In this document: one piece after another, positions 38,481-46,133 of the stretch | Layout of the letters: the number at the start of each line of letters is the position of its first letter | Position numbering within the stretch: position 1 is the stretch's first letter | Assembly (NCBI GenBank): GCA_003210135.1 | Contig: QCNK01000012.1 | Span: forward strand, 1-46,242 | Reading direction: 5' to 3' | From: Prochlorococcus sp. AG-424-P23 | Lineage (GTDB): Bacteria > Cyanobacteriota > Cyanobacteriia > PCC-6307 > Cyanobiaceae | Length of the DNA: 46,242 nucleotides | Position numbers and translations under genes: made by a program | The notes under the pieces: model-generated | Told to the model about the DNA's origin: nothing | The model's input: the letters and a program-made list of their open reading frames with translations, nothing else | The model's database searches: none

Positions 38481-38552
38481 GGGCGATTAGCTCAGTGGTA
38501 GAGCACTACCTCGACACGGTAGTGGCCACTGGTTCGAATCCAGTATCGCCCA
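38481..38552 (+). tRNA. trnV: tRNA-Val (anticodon GAC), with C at position 33
   Basis: A full cloverleaf: acceptor GGGCGAT paired with ATCGCCC plus discriminator A, D-arm GCTC-AGTGGTA-GAGC, anticodon stem CTACC/GGTAG with loop TCGACAC, and T-arm ACTGG-TTCGAAT-CCAGT. The anticodon GAC (34-36) reads valine codons GUC and GUU. Position 33, nearly always U, is C here. No encoded CCA. The 72-nt length is normal. Confidence 0.95.
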
Positions 38553-38619
38553 TTAAAACTTTTGAGCACCTAGCTTATATCCACAGAAAATAATTTCATT
38601 TTTTAGATTATTCAAAAAG

Positions 38620-39237
38620 ATGAAACTTAATCAAATAATTAATCTGCATAAGGGGCTCACTGCATTTGTAGTGATTGGTCTTATGATTTTTTTTGATAAT
38701 TACACAATCGCTCCCTACGTTTATCTAGCTCTGCACGGAACTTATGGATTACTTTGGCTTTTAAAAGAAAAGATATTCCCAGATCCTTACTTTAAAGAAA
38801 AAATCAATTTTTTAACTTCAGTTACTGGTTTTATTTTCCTTGGGAGTTACTGGGTAGCTCCCTACATTCTTATCTCATCTCAGAAATCTGTTCCAAATAT
38901 TGTAATAGCTACTTCTATATCTATAAATATAATTGGTGTGTTTTTACACTTTGCTAGTGATGCCCAAAAATATTTTTCTCTTAAATTAAAAAAAGATCTA
39001 ATTAAAGAAGGATTTTTCGAAAATATAAGGAATACAAATTATCTAGGAGAAATACTAATTTATCTATCATTCGCCATCCTCTCAATGAGTTTCATTCCAC
39101 TAGCAATTCTTGCAATATTTTTCTCTATAGTTTTTCTCCCAAGAATGATAAAAAAAGATAAATCACTCTCAAAATATGATTCATTCCAAGAATACAAAAA
39201 GAAAAGTGGTCTTATTTTGCCTAAATTAAATGCTTGA
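38620..39237 (+). CDS. Polytopic membrane protein, possible DUF1295/steroid-reductase-like family
   Basis: Five or six hydrophobic segments over 205 residues. The C-terminal half has KDLIKEGFFENIRNTNYLGE followed by two helices and PRMIKKDKSLSKYDSFQEYKKKSG. This resembles the C-terminal module of isoprenylcysteine methyltransferase, DUF1295 and 5-alpha-reductase proteins, where RxPNYxGE and an E-x-x-Y/F pattern bind cofactor. The match (NTNYLGE) is good but the N-terminus is not diagnostic. Substrate unknown. Its end overlaps the next gene by 8 nt. Confidence 0.72.
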   Translation: MKLNQIINLHKGLTAFVVIGLMIFFDNYTIAPYVYLALHGTYGLLWLLKEKIFPDPYFKEKINFLTSVTGFIFLGSYWVAPYILISSQKSVPNIVIATSISINIIGVFLHFASDAQKYFSLKLKKDLIKEGFFENIRNTNYLGEILIYLSFAILSMSFIPLAILAIFFSIVFLPRMIKKDKSLSKYDSFQEYKKKSGLILPKLNA

Positions 39238-39781
39238 TAACAACTTACCAAGTTGGAGACAAGATTTAAAATCTTCTAGAAAAAAAGAGGGGAAATTACC
39301 CTCTAATAGATGGATACAGCTTGCAACAGTTAGCGAAGAAAATGAGCCAAGATTAAGAACAGTTGTTTTCAGAGGATGGGATAAAGATAGTTCAATGATA
39401 ATTTTTACAGATAGAAGAAGTGAAAAAATTGGGCATTTAAAATCCAACCCTAATGCAGAAATATTATGGTTCTTTTTGAAAACCAAATCACAATATAGAT
39501 TTAAAGGAAAAATACATGAATTAACTGATAACAAAAATTATTGGGATTCATTATCAGAAAAATCAAAATTTTCGTGGTTTTGGGATTCTCCTGGAGAGAA
39601 AATAAACCCAAAAGTCCAATTTACTCATAAAATATTATCAAATCTACCCAAGCCGGAAAATTTTGTTGTTCTAAATTTTGAAATCGATTCAGTAGATCTT
39701 CTTAAATTAGAACAGCCTGTTCATAAACGATATCTTTGGGAAAAGGTTAATAAATGGGAAAAAGTTGAAATTAATCCTTAA
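39230..39781 (+). CDS. Pyridoxamine 5'-phosphate oxidase-like FMN-binding protein (Alr4036 family)
   Basis: The 183-residue product has the split beta-barrel features: RWIQLATVSEENEPRLRTVVFRGW (FMN phosphate region, quoted in part as PRLRTVVFRG), then SMIIFTDRRSEKIGHLKSNP and the AEILWFF strand, matching the pattern for the cyanobacterial and plant PPOX branch named for Alr4036. Whether it oxidises pyridoxamine phosphate or another substrate is open. It overlaps the upstream membrane-protein gene by 8 nt, so coupling is likely. Confidence 0.8.
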   Translation: MLDNNLPSWRQDLKSSRKKEGKLPSNRWIQLATVSEENEPRLRTVVFRGWDKDSSMIIFTDRRSEKIGHLKSNPNAEILWFFLKTKSQYRFKGKIHELTDNKNYWDSLSEKSKFSWFWDSPGEKINPKVQFTHKILSNLPKPENFVVLNFEIDSVDLLKLEQPVHKRYLWEKVNKWEKVEINP

Positions 39782-39855
39782 ATATTTCTAAATTGTATAT
39801 TTAGGTTGAAAAAAATATAGTGATCGGTCAGTTTTAAAAAAGAAGTATTATTTAT

Positions 39856-40029
39856 ATGAATTTCTCAGAAATTCCAGAAAATCCTTTTATTTTTCTATCT
39901 TGGGTGACTGCTATAGGGCTGTTTATAAGTCTTTCTGAAGCAACAATTAAGATAAAACTTGAGAAAAGACACAGTTATCGAAAAAGGATAGAACTAATTA
40001 ATAGTCTCTATCCCAAAAAGTTAGCTTGA
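39856..40029 (+). CDS. Small 57-residue protein with one membrane segment
   Basis: An ATG at 39856 opens 57 codons to TGA at 40027-40029. The product has NPFIFLSWVTAIGLFISL as a single hydrophobic segment (about residues 9-26), then a basic helix (KIKLEKRHSYRKRIELIN) ending in LYPKKLA. The composition looks like a real small single-pass protein. Its end overlaps the opposing DoxX gene by 9 nt. Function unknown. Confidence 0.6.
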   Translation: MNFSEIPENPFIFLSWVTAIGLFISLSEATIKIKLEKRHSYRKRIELINSLYPKKLA

Positions 40030-40620
40030 AGTATCTGAGAGTATGTTTGCTTGGAGAAATTGAAATAAACCACCTTTGGTTGTTTCCTCTTTAACTTCAA
40101 CTTGCTTGGAAGATTTTACTTTTGGTGAAGTTGTAATTTCCTCCTCATCTTCTGATTTCAAAATTCTGATAATGACTTCATCTAAGGAAAAGTTACCAGG
40201 TCCTGTTAATGCAATTGAAGTTGCTGAAGCGAAATACAAAAGTAAAAGCTCTAATAAGAAGATATTAAAACCTGAAGTAACAAGTGCATGATATATAGCC
40301 ACTGAAATTGTTCCTACAATTGCCAAAGCTCCGAATCTTGTAGCTAAGCCAATAATTAATAACCAACTACCACCTATTTCTGAGAATGCCGCTATGTATG
40401 ATAAAAATATTGGGAATGGAAGATGTAATGGTCTGACAAAAGCATCAGCAAAATTTTCTATATTCGCTAATTTCTCATAACCGTGATGAATAAGAACAGT
40501 CCCAGTTATAACTCTAAGAATTAATAAAGCAGTATCTTTGCTTAACGACTTAGTAAGAATTGTTGAAAGCACTATAAAAAAAATTATCCTTAAGTAAAAA
40601 TAACTAGTCACAGTATCCAT
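40021..40620 (-). CDS. DoxX-family membrane protein
   Basis: Four hydrophobic segments over the first 140 residues fit the DoxX fold. ILRVITGTVLIHHGYEKLANIENFADAF and FAEIGGSWLLIIGLATRFGALAIV (parts quoted: HHGYEKLA and GLATRFGALA) are typical. The C-terminal 60 residues are hydrophilic, acidic then basic, and unusual for the short family. DoxX proteins are linked to quinone or thiosulfate redox and oxidative stress, but the role here is unknown. ATG at 40620. The 88-bp gap upstream likely holds its promoter. Confidence 0.85.
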   Translation of the reverse strand: MDTVTSYFYLRIIFFIVLSTILTKSLSKDTALLILRVITGTVLIHHGYEKLANIENFADAFVRPLHLPFPIFLSYIAAFSEIGGSWLLIIGLATRFGALAIVGTISVAIYHALVTSGFNIFLLELLLLYFASATSIALTGPGNFSLDEVIIRILKSEDEEEITTSPKVKSSKQVEVKEETTKGGLFQFLQANILSDTSS

Positions 40621-40708
40621 CGTGGATTAAAGGGCAAAAGTCGCACCTAAATAAGTATTTATACTTACTCACCAAAAGGTTTATTTTCTTATTAGGAATT
40701 CAACTAAG

Positions 40709-41863
40709 TTAAAAATTATTTTTTGAATAATTTTCTAATATTCTCTGATTTATTTTTGGAATATTTTCTTTAAATTTGAAAAACCCTTTTTTAGCAAATT
40801 TCCAAGCAAATAAATCTTCATCCCTAACAAGATTAAAAATTTTTTTATCGTGTAAATTTTTAAACTCAGTTATGAAATCATAATTTTCACCCACTCCAGG
40901 ATAAATAATGTCTATTTCATTGGTACTTTTAAAAGTATTTTCAAGTGAATAAGGATCAATCTGTTCAACATTATCAAAATCCTCTACAAATTCAGAGACC
41001 AAATCTTGTTTAAATTTCAAAACAGATTCGGACAATTTAATTTGTCTTTGTTCATTTTTTATAAGGATAATAAATACTTTTTTATAGCTTGTAAGTAAAT
41101 TTTTAAGGGTTGCAAGGTGCAGATCATTTTCAAACATAATCAGATTATCTGATTTAGGATCCATGTCATTTTTATAAATCTCATCTTCTAATGGTATTTG
41201 ATTAGATTCTTCAAGAAAAATTTGTTGATTACTTATTTTTTCTGCATTAAATCTATTATTTGAAAATTTTCTGAGGTTTGATGATGAAAAAAGATATTGT
41301 TTACCCTTCGTTTGCAATCCTCCGACCCATCTCCAGCTAAGGAGGTTAGATGCAGCATCACCATCAAAAAGATATTTAAAGAAAAACTTTGCTCCCAATT
41401 GCCATGGAAGGCCTAAATTAAATATCCAAGTACTCGCAAACCACATTCTTGTATGGTTATGCAAATAGTTGTACTGCTTTAATTCATGGACCCAAGAATT
41501 AAAAAAATCTAATTCTGTATTGCCATTAATTGCACTTTCATATAGCTCATAATCAAAATCGAGATTGTTTTCTGAAAGAAAATTTCTCCAAACTGTAGGT
41601 CTATTTTCCATCCACCCTTTCCAGTAAACTCTCCAAAATATTTCTTCAACAAATTTAGTTGAGTTTTTGATTTTATACTTACTTTTAATATCATGAATCA
41701 GATCATATTCCGATAAAATTCTATGAGTAATGAAAGGCGATAATTTTGAAACTGAACTTTCGTTATTTGGCCCAAAATCAAAATTTCTTAATTTTGCATA
41801 ATCATTAATTTTGTATTTCGCAAAATTTTCCCAGGTATTTTGAGCTTTTAATAAAAATGACAT
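40709..41863 (-). CDS. Photolyase/cryptochrome-like protein, FAD domain first, Rossmann-like domain last
   Basis: Residues about 5-205 match the FAD-binding helical domain of the photolyase family: HNHTRMWFAS near 136, then FDGDAASN (166-173) and WRW at 177-179. Trp154 and Trp177 sit where the electron-transfer tryptophans occur, and Asn173 where the flavin N5 neighbour occurs in E. coli photolyase. The usual N-terminal alpha/beta antenna domain is missing ahead of it. Instead residues about 240-345 follow, starting LIMFENDLHL, which resembles the FRNDLRL opening of that antenna domain. This suggests a circular permutation. Length 384 residues. ATG at 41863; DNA repair or light sensing is not proven. 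Confidence 0.8.
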   Translation of the reverse strand: MSFLLKAQNTWENFAKYKINDYAKLRNFDFGPNNESSVSKLSPFITHRILSEYDLIHDIKSKYKIKNSTKFVEEIFWRVYWKGWMENRPTVWRNFLSENNLDFDYELYESAINGNTELDFFNSWVHELKQYNYLHNHTRMWFASTWIFNLGLPWQLGAKFFFKYLFDGDAASNLLSWRWVGGLQTKGKQYLFSSSNLRKFSNNRFNAEKISNQQIFLEESNQIPLEDEIYKNDMDPKSDNLIMFENDLHLATLKNLLTSYKKVFIILIKNEQRQIKLSESVLKFKQDLVSEFVEDFDNVEQIDPYSLENTFKSTNEIDIIYPGVGENYDFITEFKNLHDKKIFNLVRDEDLFAWKFAKKGFFKFKENIPKINQRILENYSKNNF

Positions 41864-42140
41864 TTTCTGATAACTCTAAAAATTTTTTTTTTGTATTGAT
41901 AGAAATTTCAAAAATTTGCCTGCAAATTAATCCTTAAAATTTTCTATTTCACTTTTAGGTAAATATGTTTGATTGAAGTATTTAATTTAAACTCCTGAAT
42001 AGTACATTTTATACTCTTAAATCGCTCTCTGCGTAGGAGGATATTTTGTGGTCAATTACTTTTTAAATATAATTTACATTTTCAAATCTTTATTTAAATG
42101 ATTTTTTCTAAAAGGTTTTTAAATACTTTTCAAAATTATT
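41864..42140. other. 277-bp gap between the photolyase-like and ligase-like genes
   Basis: AT-rich divergent spacer that should carry both promoters. It also holds an unusually strong Shine-Dalgarno, taggagg at 42034-42040, in front of a 17-codon GTG ORF listed separately. No tRNA or repeat is seen. Confidence 0.6.
42048..42101 (+). CDS. Possible 17-residue leader peptide with perfect Shine-Dalgarno
   Basis: GTG at 42048 opens 17 codons to TGA at 42099-42101, giving the peptide MVNYFLNIIYIFKSLFK. The AGGAGG before it, seven bases upstream, is a near-perfect 16S complement, which is rare in this window. The ligase-like gene begins 39 bp later. It could be an upstream peptide tuning that gene, or the AGGAGG could be coincidental. 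Confidence 0.25.
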   Translation: MVNYFLNIIYIFKSLFK

Positions 42141-42890
42141 ATGAATAATTTATTAGTTAGAGATGTTAAGTATCTAGATGAACAATACAGAATAGGTGAA
42201 GGCATAATTTCAGATAATGCATTTAAGCAACTTGAAAAGCTCTTCATTCCTGTTGATCCAGAGGCTGACTACTTTAATCAAAAAAATAATAAACTTTTGC
42301 CAAAATTAGCTAAAGAAAACTATAAAGAATTTTTGAAAAGTTTACTAACAAAAACAAGATTAAGCATTCAACCAAAAATTGATGGCTGTGCTATTGCTAT
42401 TAAATATATAGATGGCAATTTTAATAAAGCTATTACAAAAAAAGGATTAGATGTCACAAGCAAAATTCAACAAATTAAAAATGTCCCCGATTGTATTCCT
42501 ATCAAACGAGATTTTCAAATTAGAGGTGAACTATACGCTACAAACCAAGTTGCCGGCATTTCCCAAAGAATTACAAGAAAATACCTCAATGATAAGAAAG
42601 GGATTGGAGAAAGTCTCCGCTTTTGCTGTTTCCAAATACTTAATGGAAGACTTAATCAATACGAAACCCTTAACTATCTTAAAAAATGTGGCTTCAGCAC
42701 CCCTGAAAGTTACTTCACAAATCATAAAAGCGAAATCCAAATATATAAAAAAAATTGGTTAGAGAGAAAAATATTTGCGAAATATCCAACTAATGGGATA
42801 GTTATCAAAATAAATAGTAGGAAATTACAGTTACTTAGAGAGAAAAGTTTATCTCAAAATAACGAATGGCAATATGCAATTCAAAAATAA
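42141..42890 (+). CDS. Stand-alone NAD+-dependent DNA ligase-type adenylation domain
   Basis: The 249-residue product contains only the nucleotidyltransferase core of LigA, with part of domain Ia. ISDNAFKQLEKLF matches the Ia ISDAEYDxL segment. Motif I is KIDG with the nucleophile Lys79. RGELY at 128-132 matches motif III, FCCFQILNG matches IIIa, and TNGIVIKIN at 217-225 matches motif IV (Asn replaces the common Asp of DGVVIK). The sequence stops within motif V (EWQYAIQK). OB-fold, zinc, HhH and BRCT domains are absent. It may be an adenylation enzyme or nick-sealing variant; activity unproven. Confidence 0.78.
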   Translation: MNNLLVRDVKYLDEQYRIGEGIISDNAFKQLEKLFIPVDPEADYFNQKNNKLLPKLAKENYKEFLKSLLTKTRLSIQPKIDGCAIAIKYIDGNFNKAITKKGLDVTSKIQQIKNVPDCIPIKRDFQIRGELYATNQVAGISQRITRKYLNDKKGIGESLRFCCFQILNGRLNQYETLNYLKKCGFSTPESYFTNHKSEIQIYKKNWLERKIFAKYPTNGIVIKINSRKLQLLREKSLSQNNEWQYAIQK

Positions 42891-42996
42891 TAATAAATAG
42901 TACCTTCAAAAAGAGCTCACGATACTTATTTCCAGTATTTACAGTGGAATAGTAAATAAATTGGTTAAATTCCAAAGCAATTTGCAGGATTACTAA

Positions 42997-43926
42997 ATGA
43001 CTGCCACTATTTCAAGACCTAAAATCTCCAACTGGGAATCATCTAATATTCCAAACCTTGCAGGCAAAATAGCGCTAATTACTGGTGCGAATAGTGGTCT
43101 TGGATACTACACCGCAAAGGCCTTATCAGAAAAAAATGCTCATGTTGTTATAGCTTGTAGATCGCTTGAAAAAGCTAATCAAACTATCAAAAAACTTAAA
43201 GGTCTTAACCCTGAAGGATTATTTACACCTTTAGAATTAGATTTGTCAGATTTAAAAAATATTGTTGAAGTTCAGTCCAAAATTTTTGATAATTTTGAAA
43301 ATTTAGATTTACTAATCAATAATGCAGGCATTATGCATCCGCCTAAAACTCTTAGTGCCCAGGGATATGAAATACAATTTGCAGTTAATCATCTAGCTCA
43401 CATGCTTTTGACTCTAAAGCTGCTTCCAATTATTGAAAAAAAAGAAAAATCTAGAATAGTGACAGTTACTTCCGGAGCACAATTTTTTGGCAAAGTTGGT
43501 TGGAAAAATCTGAAAGCCGAGAACTACTACAACAAATGGGAATCTTACTCCAATAGCAAATTGGCAAATGTAATGTTTGCTTTGGAACTAAATGAGAACT
43601 TAAAGCACAAAAATATACTTTCTTTAGCTGCTCACCCAGGAATTGCAAAAACAAATCTCTTTACTGCTCAAAAACCTAACCCTGGTCCATTAGAAACATT
43701 CTCATTGGAATTATTTAGCCCTATTTTTCAAACTGCTGAGATGGGTGCTTTACCTCAACTTTTTGCAGCTACTTCACCAGACGCAAGAGGCGGTGATCAT
43801 TATGGTCCTAGATTTAATTTCAGAGGGCATCCAAAACTATCCCCTACTTCTCCTTTCGCCATGAATAAAAAAGAAAGAAAAAATTTATGGGGGAAAAGCA
43901 TTGAAATACTTAATAACTTCTTATAA
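42997..43926 (+). CDS. Short-chain dehydrogenase/reductase (retinol dehydrogenase/POR-like)
   Basis: Classical SDR of 309 residues. TGANSGLGYYTAKAL is the NADP-binding TGxxxGxG, NNAGIMHPP the NNAG motif, a catalytic Ser lies in VTVTSGAQFFG, and YSNSKLANVMF is the YxxxK site. The longer C-terminal region, with HPGIAKTNLF, resembles light-dependent protochlorophyllide reductase relatives and retinol dehydrogenases. No POR-specific cysteines were seen, so a general SDR is safest. ATG at 42997. It is convergent with the next minus-strand gene, with a 6-nt overlap. Confidence 0.9.
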   Translation: MTATISRPKISNWESSNIPNLAGKIALITGANSGLGYYTAKALSEKNAHVVIACRSLEKANQTIKKLKGLNPEGLFTPLELDLSDLKNIVEVQSKIFDNFENLDLLINNAGIMHPPKTLSAQGYEIQFAVNHLAHMLLTLKLLPIIEKKEKSRIVTVTSGAQFFGKVGWKNLKAENYYNKWESYSNSKLANVMFALELNENLKHKNILSLAAHPGIAKTNLFTAQKPNPGPLETFSLELFSPIFQTAEMGALPQLFAATSPDARGGDHYGPRFNFRGHPKLSPTSPFAMNKKERKNLWGKSIEILNNFL

Positions 43927-44187
43927 ATTTTTCATTTTTACTAACTTTAGAAAATACTTCAAAATATGTAATTCACTCTCTGAGAGTTTCATAAATTCTG
44001 TTAAGGCATCATAATTTTTTTCATCAATTTTTTTTGACAATTGAATAAAACTATCATGGTTTTCATTAACAAAGCGCTCAGCAATCTGAGACGGGGTTAA
44101 ACCCTGTTCAATTAATTCACCTGGAGCATTTTTCTCCCACTTTTCATAAAACCAAGAGAACCAATATTTTGCAGTATTATCTTCCAT
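43921..44187 (-). CDS. Small acidic helical protein, unknown function
   Basis: The 88-residue product is hydrophilic with an aromatic-rich N-terminus (AKYWFSWFYEKWEKNAPGE), a central GLTPSQIAERFVNENHDSF and a basic C-terminal helix. No membrane segment or signal is seen. It looks like a conserved picocyanobacterial family, but I cannot name it. It is convergent with the SDR gene. Confidence 0.72.
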   Translation of the reverse strand: MEDNTAKYWFSWFYEKWEKNAPGELIEQGLTPSQIAERFVNENHDSFIQLSKKIDEKNYDALTEFMKLSESELHILKYFLKLVKMKNL

Positions 44188-44287
44188 TAATTAACTTTTC
44201 TTGGGCGAATACTATAAATACTGAAGAAAGATTTCATGATTGAATTACACCTTAAACACAATTAATATAAATACAATTATAAATTTA

Positions 44288-45718
44288 ATGATAGATAATC
44301 ATTCAAGTAAAAGAAATATTAATCTTGTAATTGGATTAGGTAAATCTGGATTTTGGGCTGCCAAGTATTTGAGAAGCATCAATAAGAGAGTAATTGTTTG
44401 GGAAAGTAAAGATGGGATAGAATTCTTAGAAAGAAAAACAGCATTAGAAAAGCTTAATATAATAGTTTCTCTAAATAAAGAATTTGTATTTGAAGAAATT
44501 CAACCTTTTGTGAAAGAGATCGAATCTGTTGTTGTAAGTCCATCAATACCTTATGACCATATAACTATTATTAAATTAAAAAAAAAGGGAATTAAAGTAA
44601 TTGGAGAAATTAATGTTGCATGGGAAATTTTAAAAGACACAAATTGGATAGGTATTACAGGCACTAATGGCAAGACTACTGTTACTCATCTACTAAGCCA
44701 TATACTCTGCGATACTGGATTATATGCTCCTTTTGCTGGAAATATTGGTACACCTTTATGTAAATATGCTCACTCCAAAAAACATGAAAAAATTGATTGG
44801 GTTGTAGCTGAATTAAGCAGTTATCAAATAGAAATATCTCCAGAAGTAAAACCTAATATTGGAATATGGACAACCTTCACAGAAGATCATCTTGAAAGAC
44901 ATAAAACACTTGAAAACTATTTCAACATAAAAAAAAGCTTGTTAGAAAAATCTGATTTTAGAATTTATAATTATGACGATAAAAACCTAAGAAATCACTA
45001 CAGTTCGCTATCAAGAGGGGTTTGGATAACAACTAGTTTCGATAAATCAAATTTTATTCATTGCGATTATTGGATAGATGATCAAGCATACATTCTTGAG
45101 AGAGGGAAAAAATTATTCAAACTTGAACATTTTTCTTTAAAAGGGATGCATAATCTTCAAAATCTTTTATTGGTAATTGCAGCAGCAAGAAAAGTTGGAT
45201 TATCGGGCAAGAAGATTAAAGATTCTTTATCTAATTACAAACAATTACCCCATAGGATGGAAACAATTTATAAAAATAATAATCTGGAAATCATTAATGA
45301 TAGTAAAGCCACAAATTTTGACTCATCTATTGCGGGAATTAGTTCAATTGAAGGTCAAATAATAATCATTGCAGGGGGCAGATTAAAAGGCAATGAATAT
45401 AGCGAGTGGATAAAAGTTTTAAAGAAAAAAGTTAAATGTGTTTTCCTTTTTGGAGAAAGCTCAAAAGTCCTAAAAATGGCGCTTATTAATGAAGGATTTA
45501 AAAAAAATATTTTCGAATTTTCAGAACTAAAAGAGCTTTTAAATTTTGTTTTTCATTATCTTCAAAATAATAGGGTTGGAACATTATTATTCTCACCTTC
45601 ATGCTCTAGTTTTGATCAATTTAAGAATTATGAAGAGCGTGGAGATTATTTCAAGAAACTAATAATTGAAAAATTAAAGGTTAGTAAACCCATTTTTTGT
45701 TCAAGTATCATTTCGTGA
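44288..45718 (+). CDS. murD: UDP-N-acetylmuramoylalanine-D-glutamate ligase
   Basis: Adds D-glutamate to UDP-MurNAc-L-Ala in peptidoglycan synthesis. [17 protein letters not shown] starts the UDP-binding domain; the ATP loop is [17 protein letters not shown], and HRMETI with [11 protein letters not shown] mark the Mur ligase C-terminal domain. [18 protein letters not shown] is the usual MurD ending. I choose the ATG at 44288 (476 residues); the upstream TTG at 44240 adds 16 AT-rich residues unlike the family. Confidence 0.95.
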   Translation: MIDNHSSKRNINLVIGLGKSGFWAAKYLRSINKRVIVWESKDGIEFLERKTALEKLNIIVSLNKEFVFEEIQPFVKEIESVVVSPSIPYDHITIIKLKKKGIKVIGEINVAWEILKDTNWIGITGTNGKTTVTHLLSHILCDTGLYAPFAGNIGTPLCKYAHSKKHEKIDWVVAELSSYQIEISPEVKPNIGIWTTFTEDHLERHKTLENYFNIKKSLLEKSDFRIYNYDDKNLRNHYSSLSRGVWITTSFDKSNFIHCDYWIDDQAYILERGKKLFKLEHFSLKGMHNLQNLLLVIAAARKVGLSGKKIKDSLSNYKQLPHRMETIYKNNNLEIINDSKATNFDSSIAGISSIEGQIIIIAGGRLKGNEYSEWIKVLKKKVKCVFLFGESSKVLKMALINEGFKKNIFEFSELKELLNFVFHYLQNNRVGTLLFSPSCSSFDQFKNYEERGDYFKKLIIEKLKVSKPIFCSSIIS

Positions 45719-45804
45719 TTTTCAGGTCGGTCATCACAACCGTTTACCCTCTAGCAAATATTCACTTAATTAGTTAGATTTTGACTATGAATTAACTACA
45801 AGCA

Positions 45805-46125
45805 ATGAGTGAATCTAACAATTTACCTCAAGCAATAAGTCATAAAAAATTAAGTTATTTGATGCTTAAGGCACAAAAAGAAACTCATTTTTCTGATGAA
45901 TTAACAGAAATAGAAAGCCCCGAAAAAAAAGAATTTGAAGAGTTGATAAACAATTGGGAAGCTTCAACTAAGAACGTAGTTAATGAGTTATCAAAGAGAA
46001 AAGAGGATTTACACAAAGATAAATCACCAAATTCTTTAATTGCACTTGGTGCTATGGAAGTTCACCTTAATATGGCTTTGCAAGCCTTAAATGCATTTAA
46101 TAAAGGAGATGATGGGCAAAAGTAA
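45805..46125 (+). CDS. Conserved small soluble protein, unknown function
   Basis: The 106-residue product is highly charged and probably helical, with HKKLSYLMLKAQKETHFSDEL and a C-terminal SLIALGAMEVHLNMALQALNAF segment that could form a four-helix or coiled-coil bundle. No signal or membrane segment. ATG at 45805, about 87 nt after murD, so a separate promoter is likely. Not recognised. Confidence 0.75.
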   Translation: MSESNNLPQAISHKKLSYLMLKAQKETHFSDELTEIESPEKKEFEELINNWEASTKNVVNELSKRKEDLHKDKSPNSLIALGAMEVHLNMALQALNAFNKGDDGQK

Positions 46126-46133
46126 AAGATAAA

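Noticed and set aside
42451..42762. Alternative plus and minus frames within the ligase-like gene
   Set aside because: The ligase motifs occur in the 42141 frame; these others show no family pattern.
45726..45750. Short inverted repeat cggt/accg after murD
   Set aside because: A four-base stem with a seven-base loop and no real T-run is too weak to call a terminator.
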